Below are positions 1-9,117 of a DNA stretch of 64,000 bases, in pieces; position 1 is the stretch's first letter; the number at the start of each line of letters is the position of its first letter. Source of the stretch: Novosphingobium decolorationis (GTDB lineage: Bacteria > Pseudomonadota > Alphaproteobacteria > Sphingomonadales > Sphingomonadaceae); assembly GCF_018417475.1 (NCBI RefSeq), contig NZ_CP054856.1, positions 3,193,001 to 3,257,000 on the forward strand, given 5' to 3'. Under the pieces are notes generated by a model. It had not been told where the DNA came from. It saw only the letters and a program-made list of their open reading frames with translations, and did no database searches. Both the position numbers and the translations under genes were made by a program.

Positions 1-920
1 GCCGCACCGGCGATACCGATGACATCGTCTACCAGCGCACCTACAACAGCTTCCTGCCGCGCGTCAGCCTGCGCTACAAGCCCGACCTCGACACCATGGT
101 CTACGCCACCTACTCGCGCGGCGTGAACCCGGGGCTGGGGCTCGACCCGCTGGAATCGGCCGATCCCGCCTTTGTCGACGACCTCATCGCAATGGGCGTG
201 ACCCGCGGCGTCAGCCCGGAATACCTCGACAACTTCGAGGTCGGCTTCAAGGGGCGTTTCTTCAACGACCGGCTGATCGTCTCGGGCGATGTCTACTACG
301 ACATCTGGACCGACAAGATCACCGAGCAGACCCTGATCATTCCCAACAACAGCGGCGGCATGCCCGAGATCTCGTGGTTCTTCACGAACATGGGCAAGGT
401 GACGCTGAAGGGTATCGAGCTTGACCTGACGGCGCGTCCGATCGATGCCCTCACGCTGACCGCGCGCGGGGCGATCAACGACACCAACATCGATGAAGGC
501 CTGTGCTCGACCTGCGCGCAGCTGACCGGTTCGGACGACGTCTCGGGCCAGAGCCTGCCGTTCGTCTCGAAGTACTCGGCACAGGTGAACGCGGAATTCG
601 CGCAGGCCTTCGCGCCGATGCCGGACTACGAATGGTACCTGCGCTCGGAGCTGTCCTACAAGTCGGGCGTCTACGAGAGCGAAGGCAACTTCGCCAAGAC
701 CGACGCCTCGACCAAGGTCAACTTCCGCGTGGGCCTGCGTTCGGACAACGTGTGGATCGAGGGCTTTGTCACCAACGCCTTCAACGACAAGACCTACACC
801 AGCGTGCAGCCCAACTGGGACCTGTCGAACCCGAACGCGACCTTCCAGGAGAAGGACGTGATGTACGTGGGCCTTCCGCAGCTGCGGACCTGGGGCGCGC
901 GTATCCGCTACGACTTCTGA
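1..920 (+). CDS. TonB-dependent receptor, C-terminal part (5' end outside window)
   Basis: The frame is open from base 3, so the gene begins before the window; about 305 C-terminal residues are present. The protein shows the alternating polar/hydrophobic strands of an outer-membrane beta-barrel, the segment VYATYSRGVNPG typical of sphingomonad receptors, and ends in RIRYDF, a terminal aromatic residue as expected for BamA-dependent barrels. Such receptors import substrates across the outer membrane using TonB/ExbBD energy. The substrate cannot be read from this part. The convergent family 3 glycosidase next door makes a glycoside or oligosaccharide plausible, but that is inference. A strong hairpin follows the stop codon. 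Confidence 0.93.
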   Translation, partial: RTGDTDDIVYQRTYNSFLPRVSLRYKPDLDTMVYATYSRGVNPGLGLDPLESADPAFVDDLIAMGVTRGVSPEYLDNFEVGFKGRFFNDRLIVSGDVYYDIWTDKITEQTLIIPNNSGGMPEISWFFTNMGKVTLKGIELDLTARPIDALTLTARGAINDTNIDEGLCSTCAQLTGSDDVSGQSLPFVSKYSAQVNAEFAQAFAPMPDYEWYLRSELSYKSGVYESEGNFAKTDASTKVNFRVGLRSDNVWIEGFVTNAFNDKTYTSVQPNWDLSNPNATFQEKDVMYVGLPQLRTWGARIRYDF

Positions 921-972
921 TCCCGATCCGATCTGCAGGGACCTTCTGCCGGTCCCTGCCCTCGGTTCCTGC

Positions 973-1007
973 AAATGCCCGGTGTGCGTCGTGCACGCCG
1001 GGCATTT
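973..1007 (+). terminator. Hairpin terminator after the TonB receptor
   Basis: A 10-base arm (AAATGCCCGG) is exactly complementary to the arm CCGGGCATTT, with further pairing (GTGC/GCAC) inside. It lies about 50 bases after the receptor stop codon and ends in a short T run. It could act in both directions between the convergent genes. Confidence 0.7.
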
Positions 1008-1067
1008 CGCGTGGGGGAAGGGGCGCGCTCCGGGGCGGCGATCCTTGTGGAACGCGCATGTACGAAA

Positions 1068-1101
1068 GCGCCCGCCTTCCCAGGTCCGGGAGGGCGGGCG
1101 C
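1068..1101 (-). terminator. Hairpin terminator downstream of the GH3 gene
   Basis: The inverted repeat GCGCCCGCC...GGCGGGCGC, extended by CCC/GGG, lies about 30 bases beyond the GH3 stop. On the minus strand it is followed by TTTCG. A second hairpin in the same intergenic gap serves the opposite gene. Confidence 0.6.
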
Positions 1102-1131
1102 GGATGGTATGAGAATGGGGCGCGCTAAGGC

Positions 1132-3348
1132 TTAGCGGCCGAGCGTGCGTTCCTTCAGTGTAACTTCGACCGGGGTGCCCAGGTCCTGCGCGGAATGGCC
1201 CGCGGCGAACGTGTAGCGCCCGGCCGCCTGGACGAAGGCCCCGTCCGTCCAGTTGGCGAGCAGACGTGGGTCAAGGGCGATCTCCACCTTGCGGGCTTCG
1301 CCCGGCGCCAGGTCCACGCGCTGGAAGCCGACAAGGCGGCGCGTTGCCCCGTTCGGACCCGAGGTGAGATAGAGCTGCACCACATCGGCTCCGGCCTTTG
1401 CCCCTATGTTGCGCACCGAGACGGAGGCCATGGGCGCGCCGCCGGGAGCCGGCTCCACGCGCAGGTCCTCATGGGCGAAGCGGGTGTAGCTCAGGCCATG
1501 TCCGAAGGGGAACAGCGGGCTCAGGCCTTTCGCGGCGTACCAGCGGTACCCGACATCCGCGCCTTCGGTGTACTCGACGACAAGGCGCGTGCCTTCAGGT
1601 TCGCCAAGGCCCGGGATTTCCGGGCGGACCAGCTGGCTCTCGTCACGCGGGAAGGTGACGGGCAGATGGCCCGAGGGATTGGCCTTGCCGGTGAGGATGT
1701 CGGCAATGGCGGCCCCGCCTTCCTGCCCCGGATACCAGGCCTCGATTACGCCCTTGACCTTGTCCAGCCAGGGCATCTTGATCGGGTTGCCCGACTGGAT
1801 GACGACCACGGTGTTGGGATTGGCCGCGGCAACCGCCTCGATCAGCGCGTCCTGGCCCTCGGGTAGGGTCAGGCTGCCGTCGAGCGCCTCGCCCGACCAG
1901 GCCGTGACGAAGACGATCGCGATCTCCTTGCGCGCGGCGAAGCTGGCGGCGGATTGGTGGTAGTAACCGCTGTCGAACTCCACCTGCGTGTCGGGCAGGG
2001 CTTCTTTCAGGGCCTTCAGCGGGGAGGAGGGGAAGTAGACGGCCTTGGCCCAGCCGCCCCAGCTCTCGCGCCCGCCGATGGGCAGGGTCGCAACCTCGCC
2101 TTCAGGCGTGACCTGGCTCGATCCGCCGCCGGTCATGACACCCATGTCGGCATGACCGCCGATCACCGCGATCGACTTTGCGCTGGCGGCAAGAGGCAGG
2201 ATATCCTCGGCGTTCTTGAGAAGGACGATACCCGCAGTCCCGGCCTCGCGCGCGACCCTGGCATGGGCAGCGTAGTCGATGGGAGCGGGCTCGCTGGGAA
2301 ACGGCGCGTCCGCGCCCACCGCGTAGACCGAGCGCAGGATGCGGCGCACTGCCTCGGATACGCGCGCCTCGGGGATGCGCCCCTCGGCGACGGCCTCGCG
2401 CAAGGGGGCGCCGACGTAGACATCGGGGTCGAGCTGGGAGCCCGACTGCTGGTCCATCCCGTTGACCACCGACTGGAGGCTATGCACCGCGCCCCAATCG
2501 GACATGACCCAGCCCTTGTAGCCCCAGTCCTCCTTGAGCACCGTGTTGAGCAGGAACTCGTTCTCGCAGTCGTACTGGCCGTTGACGAGGTTGTAGCCGC
2601 ACATCACCGCGCCCGGCGCGCTTTGCTCGATGGCGATCTGGAAGGCGAGCAGGTCGCTTTCGCGAAGGGCCGGTTCGGCAATGTGGGCATCGAGCGTCAT
2701 GCGCAGCGTCTCCTGCGCGTTGAGAGCCATGTGCTTGATCGTGGAGACGACCTTCTGGCTCTGGATGCCGCGGATCGATCCGGCGGCCATGAGCCCTGTA
2801 AGCAGTGGGTCTTCGCTCAGGTACTCGAAATTGCGGCCGTTGCGCGGTTCGCGGATGAGGTTGCTGCCCCCGCCGAGCACGACGTTGAACCCCTTGGCGC
2901 GGGCTTCCTGGCCGACCACGGCGCCGCCCCGCTCGGCCAGCTCGGGCGAGAAGGTCGCGGCCAGCGAGATGCTGGCGGGCAGAGCCGTCGACCAGTCGCC
3001 CTTGCGGACCTCGGAAGGGTTGGTGACGCCAAGGCTGGCGTCGGTCTCGTAGAGCGCGGGCAGGCCAAGGCGCGGGATCGGCGGGACGTAGCCGACCGCC
3101 GGATGCGCGCCTTCAGGGACCTGCGCGAGGCCGGGCAGGTCCAGCGCCATGGGGCTGTCGAGGTAGCGGTAGCGCTCCTCCTAGGTCATGGCCTTCTCGG
3201 TTGCCCGCGCCCGTGCATCGGGATCCTCCGTGCCCGCCGAAGCCGGGCCGGAAACCTCCTGCGCGCGCTGGGCTTGTGCCAGCGCGGTCGAGGAGAGGCT
3301 TGCGGACAGGAGAAGAAGTGCGGCGTTGAGGCCGGACCGGGGTGTCAT
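1132..3348 (-). pseudogene. Beta-glucosidase, glycoside hydrolase family 3, with in-frame amber stop at codon 56
   Basis: Read from ATG at 3348, the frame gives a clear signal peptide (start MTPRSGLNAALLLLSASLSS, cleavage near ALA-QA), then the family N-terminus ending EKAMT, then TAG at 3183-3181, then EERYRYLDSP and a full GH3 enzyme (738 codons in all). The stop sits where GH3 proteins normally have MTLEE or MTQEE, so one base change (TTG or CAG to TAG) explains it. Downstream the (beta/alpha)8 domain, the VMSDWGAV nucleophile motif and the C-terminal fibronectin-III-like domain are intact. Restart at ATG 3150 would give 672 residues without a signal peptide. GH3 enzymes of this type release glucose or xylose from oligosaccharides in the periplasm. 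The gene may be recently inactivated, or the base may be a sequencing error. Confidence 0.85.
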
Positions 3349-3510
3349 GGGGCAGGTGCATCCTTGCTCGATTGGGGGGCGACGCGGCGTCGCGCGCTAT
3401 CGAGCGCCAGCCTCCCCCGGCCGGACGCAGCAAGGCAAATGGCGGCTCGCCTCTGTCCATGAAGCGAACATTGCGCCGCGTTCAAGGCGCTTTCGGGATG
3501 TCCTTTTTCA

Positions 3511-4929
3511 TCAGGCGCCGGGCGGGGTGCCGGCGTCCTGGTCCTGGGGAAGGTCGATGGGCGTAGCCTGGCAGATCGTGCGCAGCGCGTTCTTGAGGCC
3601 TTCCTCGATGGTGGGGTGGTAGAAGGGGAGGGAGAGGAGTTCGCTCGCCGTGCGCCCTTCCTGGATCGCCCAGGCCAGCATGTGCGCCAAGTGCTCGCCT
3701 GCGGGTGCGACCATGTCGGCGCCGATCAGCCGCCCGTCGGGCGCCGCGGCGTGGAGGGTGAGCAGGCCGGCGTTGCGGCCTTCGACACGGGCGCGGCCCT
3801 GGTCATCGAAGTCGGCGGTGCCGGTGACCGCGCCCTCGTCCTCAGCTGCGCCAATGGTCGCGACCGTGGGCTCAGTGAAGATCATGCTGAAGGGGACATG
3901 GCGCTCGGCCGTCACGGGAGCGGGGAAGGCCGCTGCGTTGCGCCCGGCGATGGCCCCGTCGTGCGAGGCTTCGTGCAACAGGGGGAGGTCGGACGCGACG
4001 TCGCCAGCGAGGAACACCGCGCTGTCGCCGCAGCGCATGGTGCGCCGATCGTGGAAGGGGACGCCCTTGTCATCGCAGGCGATCCCCGCTGCATCGAGAT
4101 CAAGGTCGGTTAGCTGAGGGGCCCGACCCAGCGCGGCGAGCACGAGATCGTACTGCGCTTCGCCCGCCTCGTCTTCACCATCGGACCACTCGATCCGCGC
4201 GCTGTTCTCTTCGGCGTGGGGTGTCACCTCGACCCCGAGCTTGAGGTCGAGATCCGCTGCGATGATGGCCTGCAAGCGTTCGTGCACCCGCGCGCAGCGA
4301 AGGCCGCCCATACGTTCGGCGCGGTCGAACAGCGTGGTTTCCACGCCCAAGTGCGCGAAGGCCTGGGCCAGTTCCAGACCAATGGCGCCCGATCCCACGA
4401 CCGCGAGGCGGCGCGGCAGATCGTCCATCTCGAAGATGGTGTCGCTGGTCCGAACCCTGTCCCCCAGCGCCGCGAAAGCGGGGGGCAGGACCGGAGAAGA
4501 GCCGGTGGCGATGATGACCCGGTCCGCCGCGACACAGCGCCCGTCGTCAAGCGCCAGACGCCCCGGCGCGGTGAAGCGGGTGCGGGCCTTGATCGCGATA
4601 CCGGCGGGCAGGTCCTTGAAGGACTGGCGCGTCAGGCGAGCAAAGCGGTCGCGCTCATCACGCACCCGCTGCAGGACGGCGGGGCCGTCGATCGCGACAT
4701 CGCCAACCCCGATACCGAAGGGGCCTGCCGTCCTCACCGCGCGGGCCCGGTGCGCCGCGGCGATGAGGAGCTTGGAGGGCATGCAGCCGACAGTGGCGCA
4801 GGTCGTCCCGTTGAAGGCCGGATCGATCAGGAGGGTCGAGGCGCCATTGGCGCGCGCGGCGCGTTCGGCTGCGAGGCCGGCGGTACCGGCCCCGATCACC
4901 GCGACGTCGCAATGGAGCGTCTCGCCCAT
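3511..4929 (-). CDS. Pyridine nucleotide-disulfide oxidoreductase (dihydrolipoamide dehydrogenase/mercuric reductase-like)
   Basis: A 472-residue class I flavin disulfide reductase. It has the FAD Rossmann motif VIGAGTAGLA near residue 11, the redox disulfide CATVGC (Cys44/Cys49) followed by MPSK, a second dinucleotide fold (VVGSGAIGLELAQ), the second FAD motif ending in FLAGDV, and the C-terminal catalytic pair in YHPTIEE. ATG 4929 was chosen because the FAD motif follows directly and the upstream aldehyde dehydrogenase stops one base before it; a longer frame to 5001 would overlap that gene. It is the last gene of a three-gene operon. No lipoyl or dehydrogenase-complex partner is adjacent, so it may act on a small disulfide or quinone rather than on an E2 subunit. 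Confidence 0.9.
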   Translation of the reverse strand: MGETLHCDVAVIGAGTAGLAAERAARANGASTLLIDPAFNGTTCATVGCMPSKLLIAAAHRARAVRTAGPFGIGVGDVAIDGPAVLQRVRDERDRFARLTRQSFKDLPAGIAIKARTRFTAPGRLALDDGRCVAADRVIIATGSSPVLPPAFAALGDRVRTSDTIFEMDDLPRRLAVVGSGAIGLELAQAFAHLGVETTLFDRAERMGGLRCARVHERLQAIIAADLDLKLGVEVTPHAEENSARIEWSDGEDEAGEAQYDLVLAALGRAPQLTDLDLDAAGIACDDKGVPFHDRRTMRCGDSAVFLAGDVASDLPLLHEASHDGAIAGRNAAAFPAPVTAERHVPFSMIFTEPTVATIGAAEDEGAVTGTADFDDQGRARVEGRNAGLLTLHAAAPDGRLIGADMVAPAGEHLAHMLAWAIQEGRTASELLSLPFYHPTIEEGLKNALRTICQATPIDLPQDQDAGTPPGA

Positions 4930-4930
4930 A

Positions 4931-6310
4931 TCAGCGGGCGATCTTGATCGACTTGATGTTGACGAACTCCTTGAGGCCCTCGGGCCCGTGCTCGCGGCCA
5001 TAGCCCGAGCTCTTCACCCCGCCGAAGGGCAGGTTGGGCGTGGCAATGTCGAAGGTGTTGATGAACACCATGCCGGTGTCGAAGTGGGTCTTTGCCAGTT
5101 CGCGGGCGCGCTCGACATCGCGGCTGAAGATACCCCCGCCAAGGCCGTAGCGGCTGGAATTGGCGATGCGCATGGCCTCGCCATCGTCCTTCGCCTTGAT
5201 GATCGCGGCGGCCGGGCCAAACAGCTCGTCCTCGTAGGCGGGCTGGCCCGGGGCGACATCGGCAAGGACGGTGGCGGGGTAGAACCAGCCCTTGCGCTCG
5301 GGCACTTCGCCACCGACGACAAGGCGCGCGCCCTTCTCCACGCTCTTGGTGACCTGCTCGTGCAGCTGGTCGCGCTGGCTGCGGCTGACAAGCGGACCAA
5401 GCTGCGTGTTCTCGTCGGTCGGATCGCCCAGCACGATCGCGCCGAACTTCCTGGCGTAGCGCTGCACGAAGGCGTCGTAGTTCGCCTCGGTCACGATGAA
5501 GCGCTTGGCGTTCACGCAGGTCTGGCCGTTGTTATAAAGGCGGCCCTGCACGCAGGTGTCGACCGCGAGATCGAGGTCGGCATCGTCGAGCACGAGATAG
5601 GCATCGTTCGAGCCCAGTTCGAGCACGGTCTTCTTGACCTGTGCGCCCGCCTTGGCCGCGATGTGGCGCCCGGCCTTGTCGCTGCCGGTCATCGTCACGC
5701 CGCGCACCAGGTCATTCTCGATGATCGCGTCGGACTGTTCGTGCGTGATGCACAGGACCCCGAAGAGCCCTTCGGGAAGGCCCGCCTGCTCGTAGATCTC
5801 GCGCAGCAGGAGCCCGCTGCCGGTGCAGTTCTCGGCGTGCTTGAGGAGAACGCCATTGCCCGCCATCAGGCTGGCGATCGAGTAGCGCACCGCCTGGTAG
5901 GCCGGGAAGTTCCAGGGCTGGATGCCGTAGACGACACCGATGGGCGCGTGGGTGACGATGGCCGTGGCGCCGTCGACCTCGCGCTCTTCATCGGCCAGCG
6001 CCTTGGGGCCTTCGTCCGCGCTGTAGTCGCAGATCGCCGCGCACAGATCGACCTCGTCGCGGCTATCGCCGATCAGCTTGCCGGTCTCGCGCGTCATCAG
6101 CGTGGCCAGCTCGTCCTTGCGCTCGCGCAGGGCCGTGCCGATGGCGCGGATCACCTCGGCGCGGGCTTCAAGGCTCTGCAGGCGCCAGTCGAGGAAGGCC
6201 TGGTGGCAGTCTTCGACGACCTTGGTCGCCTGCGCGTCGCTCATGTAGGCGTAGGTATCCAGCACCTCTTCGGTGAGGGGATTGACGGTCTTGATGCGTT
6301 GTTCGCTCAT
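4931..6310 (-). CDS. NAD(P)-dependent aldehyde dehydrogenase, succinate-semialdehyde dehydrogenase (Sad/YneI-like)
   Basis: A 459-residue ALDH superfamily enzyme, the length of E. coli Sad/YneI rather than the longer GabD. The catalytic glutamate lies in VLELGS (Glu231) and the nucleophile in GQTC (Cys265); PWNFP and PFGGVKSSGYGRE are also present. It should oxidise a semialdehyde, probably succinate semialdehyde, to the acid. ATG 6310 is preceded by GAGAGAA at good spacing, and the frame before it lacks ALDH similarity. It lies 41 bases after an MBL-like gene and one base before a flavin disulfide reductase, so the three are probably co-transcribed. The exact aldehyde is uncertain. Confidence 0.92.
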   Translation of the reverse strand: MSEQRIKTVNPLTEEVLDTYAYMSDAQATKVVEDCHQAFLDWRLQSLEARAEVIRAIGTALRERKDELATLMTRETGKLIGDSRDEVDLCAAICDYSADEGPKALADEEREVDGATAIVTHAPIGVVYGIQPWNFPAYQAVRYSIASLMAGNGVLLKHAENCTGSGLLLREIYEQAGLPEGLFGVLCITHEQSDAIIENDLVRGVTMTGSDKAGRHIAAKAGAQVKKTVLELGSNDAYLVLDDADLDLAVDTCVQGRLYNNGQTCVNAKRFIVTEANYDAFVQRYARKFGAIVLGDPTDENTQLGPLVSRSQRDQLHEQVTKSVEKGARLVVGGEVPERKGWFYPATVLADVAPGQPAYEDELFGPAAAIIKAKDDGEAMRIANSSRYGLGGGIFSRDVERARELAKTHFDTGMVFINTFDIATPNLPFGGVKSSGYGREHGPEGLKEFVNIKSIKIAR

Positions 6311-6351
6311 GGCGTTTCTCTCGTATCTGGAGGGATGGGCGCCCGCGGGGT

Positions 6352-7113
6352 TCAGCCGTGGCGGGCGCGATGCTTGGCGAGGGTCTTTTCGGCGGCCTCG
6401 AGGGCGTGAAGCACCTCTTCGTGCCAGCCTGTCTCCGGGAGTTCGCGCACCGCCGAATGGGCCGCGCACACATAAGGTGTGCCCGACCATTCCCCGGCGA
6501 TCTGCCGCGCCCAGCGCGCGAAGGCATCCGCCGCGCCCGCCCGTTGCTGCAGGGCTTTCCCCAGCATTGGGTGGAAGCGCAGCCGCCCCTGGGGCAGGAC
6601 CTTGCCCAGAACGCCCGGCGCCTCGAGGACGCTGAGCGTGTCGTCGACATGGACGATGCCGCTGCGGAGGTGGCGCACCAGCACCGAGCCCGCATGGACC
6701 GACGGGTCCTGTGTCACCAGGTCGACCCCCTCGGGCACCGAGAAGGCCAGGTCATCGGCGAACTCGGCTTGCGTGGCGGCGTCCTCGATCACCCCGTCCT
6801 GCCAGCGCAGGTGCGGGGCCTGTTCGCGGTGCCGCCGCGTCCCCACCAGCCGCGCCTCGGGAAACAGCTTGTGGACTGTCTCGCAGTGCAGGGTGTGGAA
6901 GGGATGAACGTTGAGAATTGCGTCGATCGCTGCACCATTGTTGGTGAGCGCCTGCAACTCGGCACGGTCCTCGGGCGTCAGGTCATAGGAGTCGAGGACA
7001 AGGAAACGGCCATTGGCCCTGCGGACCAGCGACATCTGCGTGCCGACATCGAGAACCCCTGCGATCTTGAAAGACCCGCGGAAGTTCCAGAACCCGTCGG
7101 ACAGTTGACGCAT
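6352..7113 (-). CDS. MBL-fold-like hypothetical protein
   Basis: A 253-residue soluble protein. The N-terminus (strands such as MSLVRRANGRFLVLDSYDL) and the histidine-rich stretch HPFHTLHCETVH (His70, His73, His76, His81) look like a metallo-beta-lactamase fold, but the canonical HxHxDH signature is not exact, so a hydrolase activity is not assured. Other histidines that could complete a metal site are in SVHAGS and the C-terminal CAAHSAV. It is the first gene of the operon with the aldehyde dehydrogenase and flavin reductase, and is divergent from an OhrR/MarR regulator. A role in detoxifying or recycling a reactive carbonyl or peroxide product would fit the neighbours but is inference. Confidence 0.7.
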   Translation of the reverse strand: MRQLSDGFWNFRGSFKIAGVLDVGTQMSLVRRANGRFLVLDSYDLTPEDRAELQALTNNGAAIDAILNVHPFHTLHCETVHKLFPEARLVGTRRHREQAPHLRWQDGVIEDAATQAEFADDLAFSVPEGVDLVTQDPSVHAGSVLVRHLRSGIVHVDDTLSVLEAPGVLGKVLPQGRLRFHPMLGKALQQRAGAADAFARWARQIAGEWSGTPYVCAAHSAVRELPETGWHEEVLHALEAAEKTLAKHRARHG

Positions 7114-7218
7114 GGCTTGCCTCCTTGCCGGCAGGATCGGCCCGGTGCCGACCCTCGCTCTTGGAGGGGGAACGGGAGAGGCGGCCTTCGAGTTCCATTT
7201 TGCTCAATCAAGTTGTGT

Positions 7219-7232
7219 GCAATATAAATTGC
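7219..7232. promoter_or_regulatory. Candidate OhrR/MarR operator between divergent genes
   Basis: The inverted repeat GCAAT-ATAA-ATTGC (with partly matched GT/GC outside) lies in the 163-base gap between the MBL-like gene and the ohrR-like gene. OhrR boxes of proteobacteria are AT-rich palindromes built on CAAT/ATTG half sites, so spacing and sequence fit. The regulator would control itself and the divergent operon. Confidence 0.5.
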
Positions 7233-7276
7233 GCAAACCTTTGAGTGCGCGGGGGCATGCGCTATCGTTGCGCGCG

Positions 7277-7744
7277 ATGCGAACGTCCCAGAATGCCCCT
7301 GACCCGCGTGAGGACGCTTTGCGCCTCGATCGCCAGCTGTGCTTCCAGTTCTACGCGGCGAGCAACCTGATCGGCAGGCTCTACGCCCCGGTGCTCGCGC
7401 GGCTGAACCTGACCTATCCGCAATACCTCGTCATGCTGGTGCTGTGGGAAGAAGACGGGCAGACCGTAGGGGCCATCGGCAAGCGGCTGCATCTCGATAC
7501 CGGAACGCTGACGCCTCTTCTCAAGCGCATGGAGGCCCTGGGGCACCTCGTGCGTCAGCGCGACCGGGAGGACGAGCGCCGCATGCGCGTCTCGCTGACC
7601 GCAAGCGGAAAGGCGCTGCGCGAAGAGGCGCTCCACGTCCCGGAAATCATGACCCGGGGGCAGGACCTGGAAGAACTCGACGCGCTGCGCCGCACACTCG
7701 CAGGCGTCGTCGAGGCGCTTGGCGGGGGGAAGGCCCCGGTCTGA
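7277..7744 (+). CDS. MarR-family regulator, OhrR-like peroxide sensor
   Basis: A 155-residue winged-helix regulator. It carries the OhrR family signatures LCFQFYAASN and LNLTYPQYLVMLVLWE, a recognition helix region HLDTGTLTPLLKRME and the wing DREDERRMRVSLT. Cys22 in LCF matches the reactive cysteine of OhrR proteins, which is oxidised by organic hydroperoxides. No second cysteine follows, so it would be a one-cysteine type. ATG 7277 is preferred because similarity starts just after it; the frame is open far upstream without likeness to the family. No ohr gene is seen; the divergent MBL-ALDH-flavin reductase operon is the likely target. Confidence 0.9.
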   Translation: MRTSQNAPDPREDALRLDRQLCFQFYAASNLIGRLYAPVLARLNLTYPQYLVMLVLWEEDGQTVGAIGKRLHLDTGTLTPLLKRMEALGHLVRQRDREDERRMRVSLTASGKALREEALHVPEIMTRGQDLEELDALRRTLAGVVEALGGGKAPV

Positions 7745-7774
7745 TCTTCGGGCAGAGGGCCGCGTTCTCGAGGT

Positions 7775-8380
7775 TCAGAAACCGGCCTCGATGGCGATGC
7801 GTATGGCTTCGGCCACCGTGCGGACATCGAGCGCGCGCAGCACGGCAGCGCGGTGCATCTTGACCGTGCGTTCGGTCACGCCAAGCTCGTAGGCGATCTG
7901 CTTGTTGAGCTGCCCCTGCGCCAATGCGCGCAGGATCTGGCGCTGACGCCGGGACAGGCCCTCGATCCGGGTGCGGGCCTGCTGGTGGCGGCTGGCCTCG
8001 GTATCGTCGATGGCCATCTGCGAGCCCAGGAAGAACTGCAGGTCCCCTTCCTCGTCGAACAGGGGGGCGACCATCACCGCGTTGCGAAAGGCGCTGCCGT
8101 CCTTGCGGTAGTTGATGAGCTCGACCATCGCGGGCCGGGTTTCGGCGACAGCCTCGCGCAGCATCGCGGCCTGTTCGGGTTCGGTGCCGCGCCCGCGCAG
8201 GAAACGGCAGTTGCGCCCGATCACCTCGTCACGTGCGTAACCCGTCAGCTCGAGGAAGGCCTCGTTGCAGGCGACAATCGGATTGTCGGCCCGTCGCGGG
8301 TCGCTGACGACGGCGGCGACGCGGCTGCTCGCAATCAGGGAATCGGGATCCATCGGGCTTGGCGCGGCTGCTTTCTTCAC
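7775..8380 (-). CDS. LOV-HTH blue-light transcription regulator (EL222-like)
   Basis: About 201 residues. The N-terminal PAS/LOV domain (residues about 15-125) contains [16 protein letters not shown] and GRNCRFLRG, in which Cys58 is the flavin-adduct cysteine of LOV photoreceptors, and the FMN-binding strand [10 protein letters not shown]. The C-terminal LuxR-type HTH runs from [13 protein letters not shown] through [19 protein letters not shown]. This order is that of EL222 of Erythrobacter litoralis, which dimerises and binds DNA in blue light. The start shown is GTG; an ATG nine codons later (8353) is an alternative, and neither has a strong ribosome site. It is divergent from folE and the photolyase operon (96-base gap), which it probably controls. 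Confidence 0.92.
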   Translation of the reverse strand: MKKAAAPSPMDPDSLIASSRVAAVVSDPRRADNPIVACNEAFLELTGYARDEVIGRNCRFLRGRGTEPEQAAMLREAVAETRPAMVELINYRKDGSAFRNAVMVAPLFDEEGDLQFFLGSQMAIDDTEASRHQQARTRIEGLSRRQRQILRALAQGQLNKQIAYELGVTERTVKMHRAAVLRALDVRTVAEAIRIAIEAGF

Positions 8381-8476
8381 GTTTGGCCATATCGCAGAGC
8401 TTGGAGCACACGCCTAGAACCTTTCCGGAAGAAAGCCACCTGCGCCGGGTCGGCGGGAAACCGGACGAGAGATATC

Positions 8477-9115
8477 ATGAACATCATGGATGCAGCCTTC
8501 CTCGCGGATCATGTCTGTGACGAGGAGGTGGAAGACACCCGCGAGACGGTGCCCGATGACGTCCAGGACGCGGTGCGCACGCTGCTGCGCTGGGCGGGGG
8601 AGGACCCTTATCGCGAGGGTCTTCTCGATACGCCCGCGCGCGTCGGGCGGGCCTGGAAGGAATATGGCAGGGGCTATGCGGAAGACCCGGCCGTCCATCT
8701 GGGCCGTACCTTCGACGAGGTGGGCGGCTATGACGAAGTCGTGCTCCTGCGCGACATTCCCTTCCATTCGCACTGCGAGCATCACCTTGCGCCGATCACG
8801 GGGACGGCCTCGATTGCCTATCTGCCGCGTAACCGCGTGGTCGGCATTTCCAAGCTGGCCCGCGTCCTGCACGGCTTTGCCCATCGTCTCCAGATCCAGG
8901 AGCGCCTGACCGCGCAGATCGCCGAATGCATCCGGGACAATCTGGACCCGCTGGGCGTGGCGGTCGTCATCAAGGCCCGCCATGGCTGCATGACGGGCCG
9001 CGGCGTGCGTACGCACGGCGTCGACATGGTGACGAGCAAGATGCTCGGCTGTTTCCGCGAGGATGCGGGCCGTCGCCGCGAGGTCCTGGCCCTGATCGGC
9101 GGGGGCAAGGGCTGA
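8477..9115 (+). CDS. folE: GTP cyclohydrolase I
   Basis: A 212-residue enzyme converting GTP to 7,8-dihydroneopterin triphosphate, the first step to folates and other pterins. Zinc ligands are in SHCEHH and in [26 protein letters not shown] and the [20 protein letters not shown] segment are typical. ATG 8477 is followed by [13 protein letters not shown], a usual variable N-terminus; the longer open frame upstream runs antisense through the LOV gene. It is the first gene of the operon, divergent from the LOV-HTH regulator and two bases before the next gene. A light-induced paralogue making a pterin for a photolyase antenna or photoprotection is a reasonable inference; whether the genome has another folE is unknown. 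Confidence 0.95.
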   Translation: MNIMDAAFLADHVCDEEVEDTRETVPDDVQDAVRTLLRWAGEDPYREGLLDTPARVGRAWKEYGRGYAEDPAVHLGRTFDEVGGYDEVVLLRDIPFHSHCEHHLAPITGTASIAYLPRNRVVGISKLARVLHGFAHRLQIQERLTAQIAECIRDNLDPLGVAVVIKARHGCMTGRGVRTHGVDMVTSKMLGCFREDAGRRREVLALIGGGKG

Positions 9116-9117
9116 CC

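Noticed and set aside
3181..3183. Amber codon read as pyrrolysine or by programmed readthrough
   Set aside because: GH3 enzymes are not pyrrolysine proteins and no pyl genes are visible; mutation or sequencing error is simpler.
1954..3462. A 502-residue plus-strand frame opposite the GH3 gene
   Set aside because: Antisense shadow of the glycosidase; composition is not protein-like.
4241..6409. A 722-residue plus-strand frame over the aldehyde dehydrogenase and flavin reductase genes
   Set aside because: It is the mirror of two well-supported minus-strand enzymes and shows no family motif.
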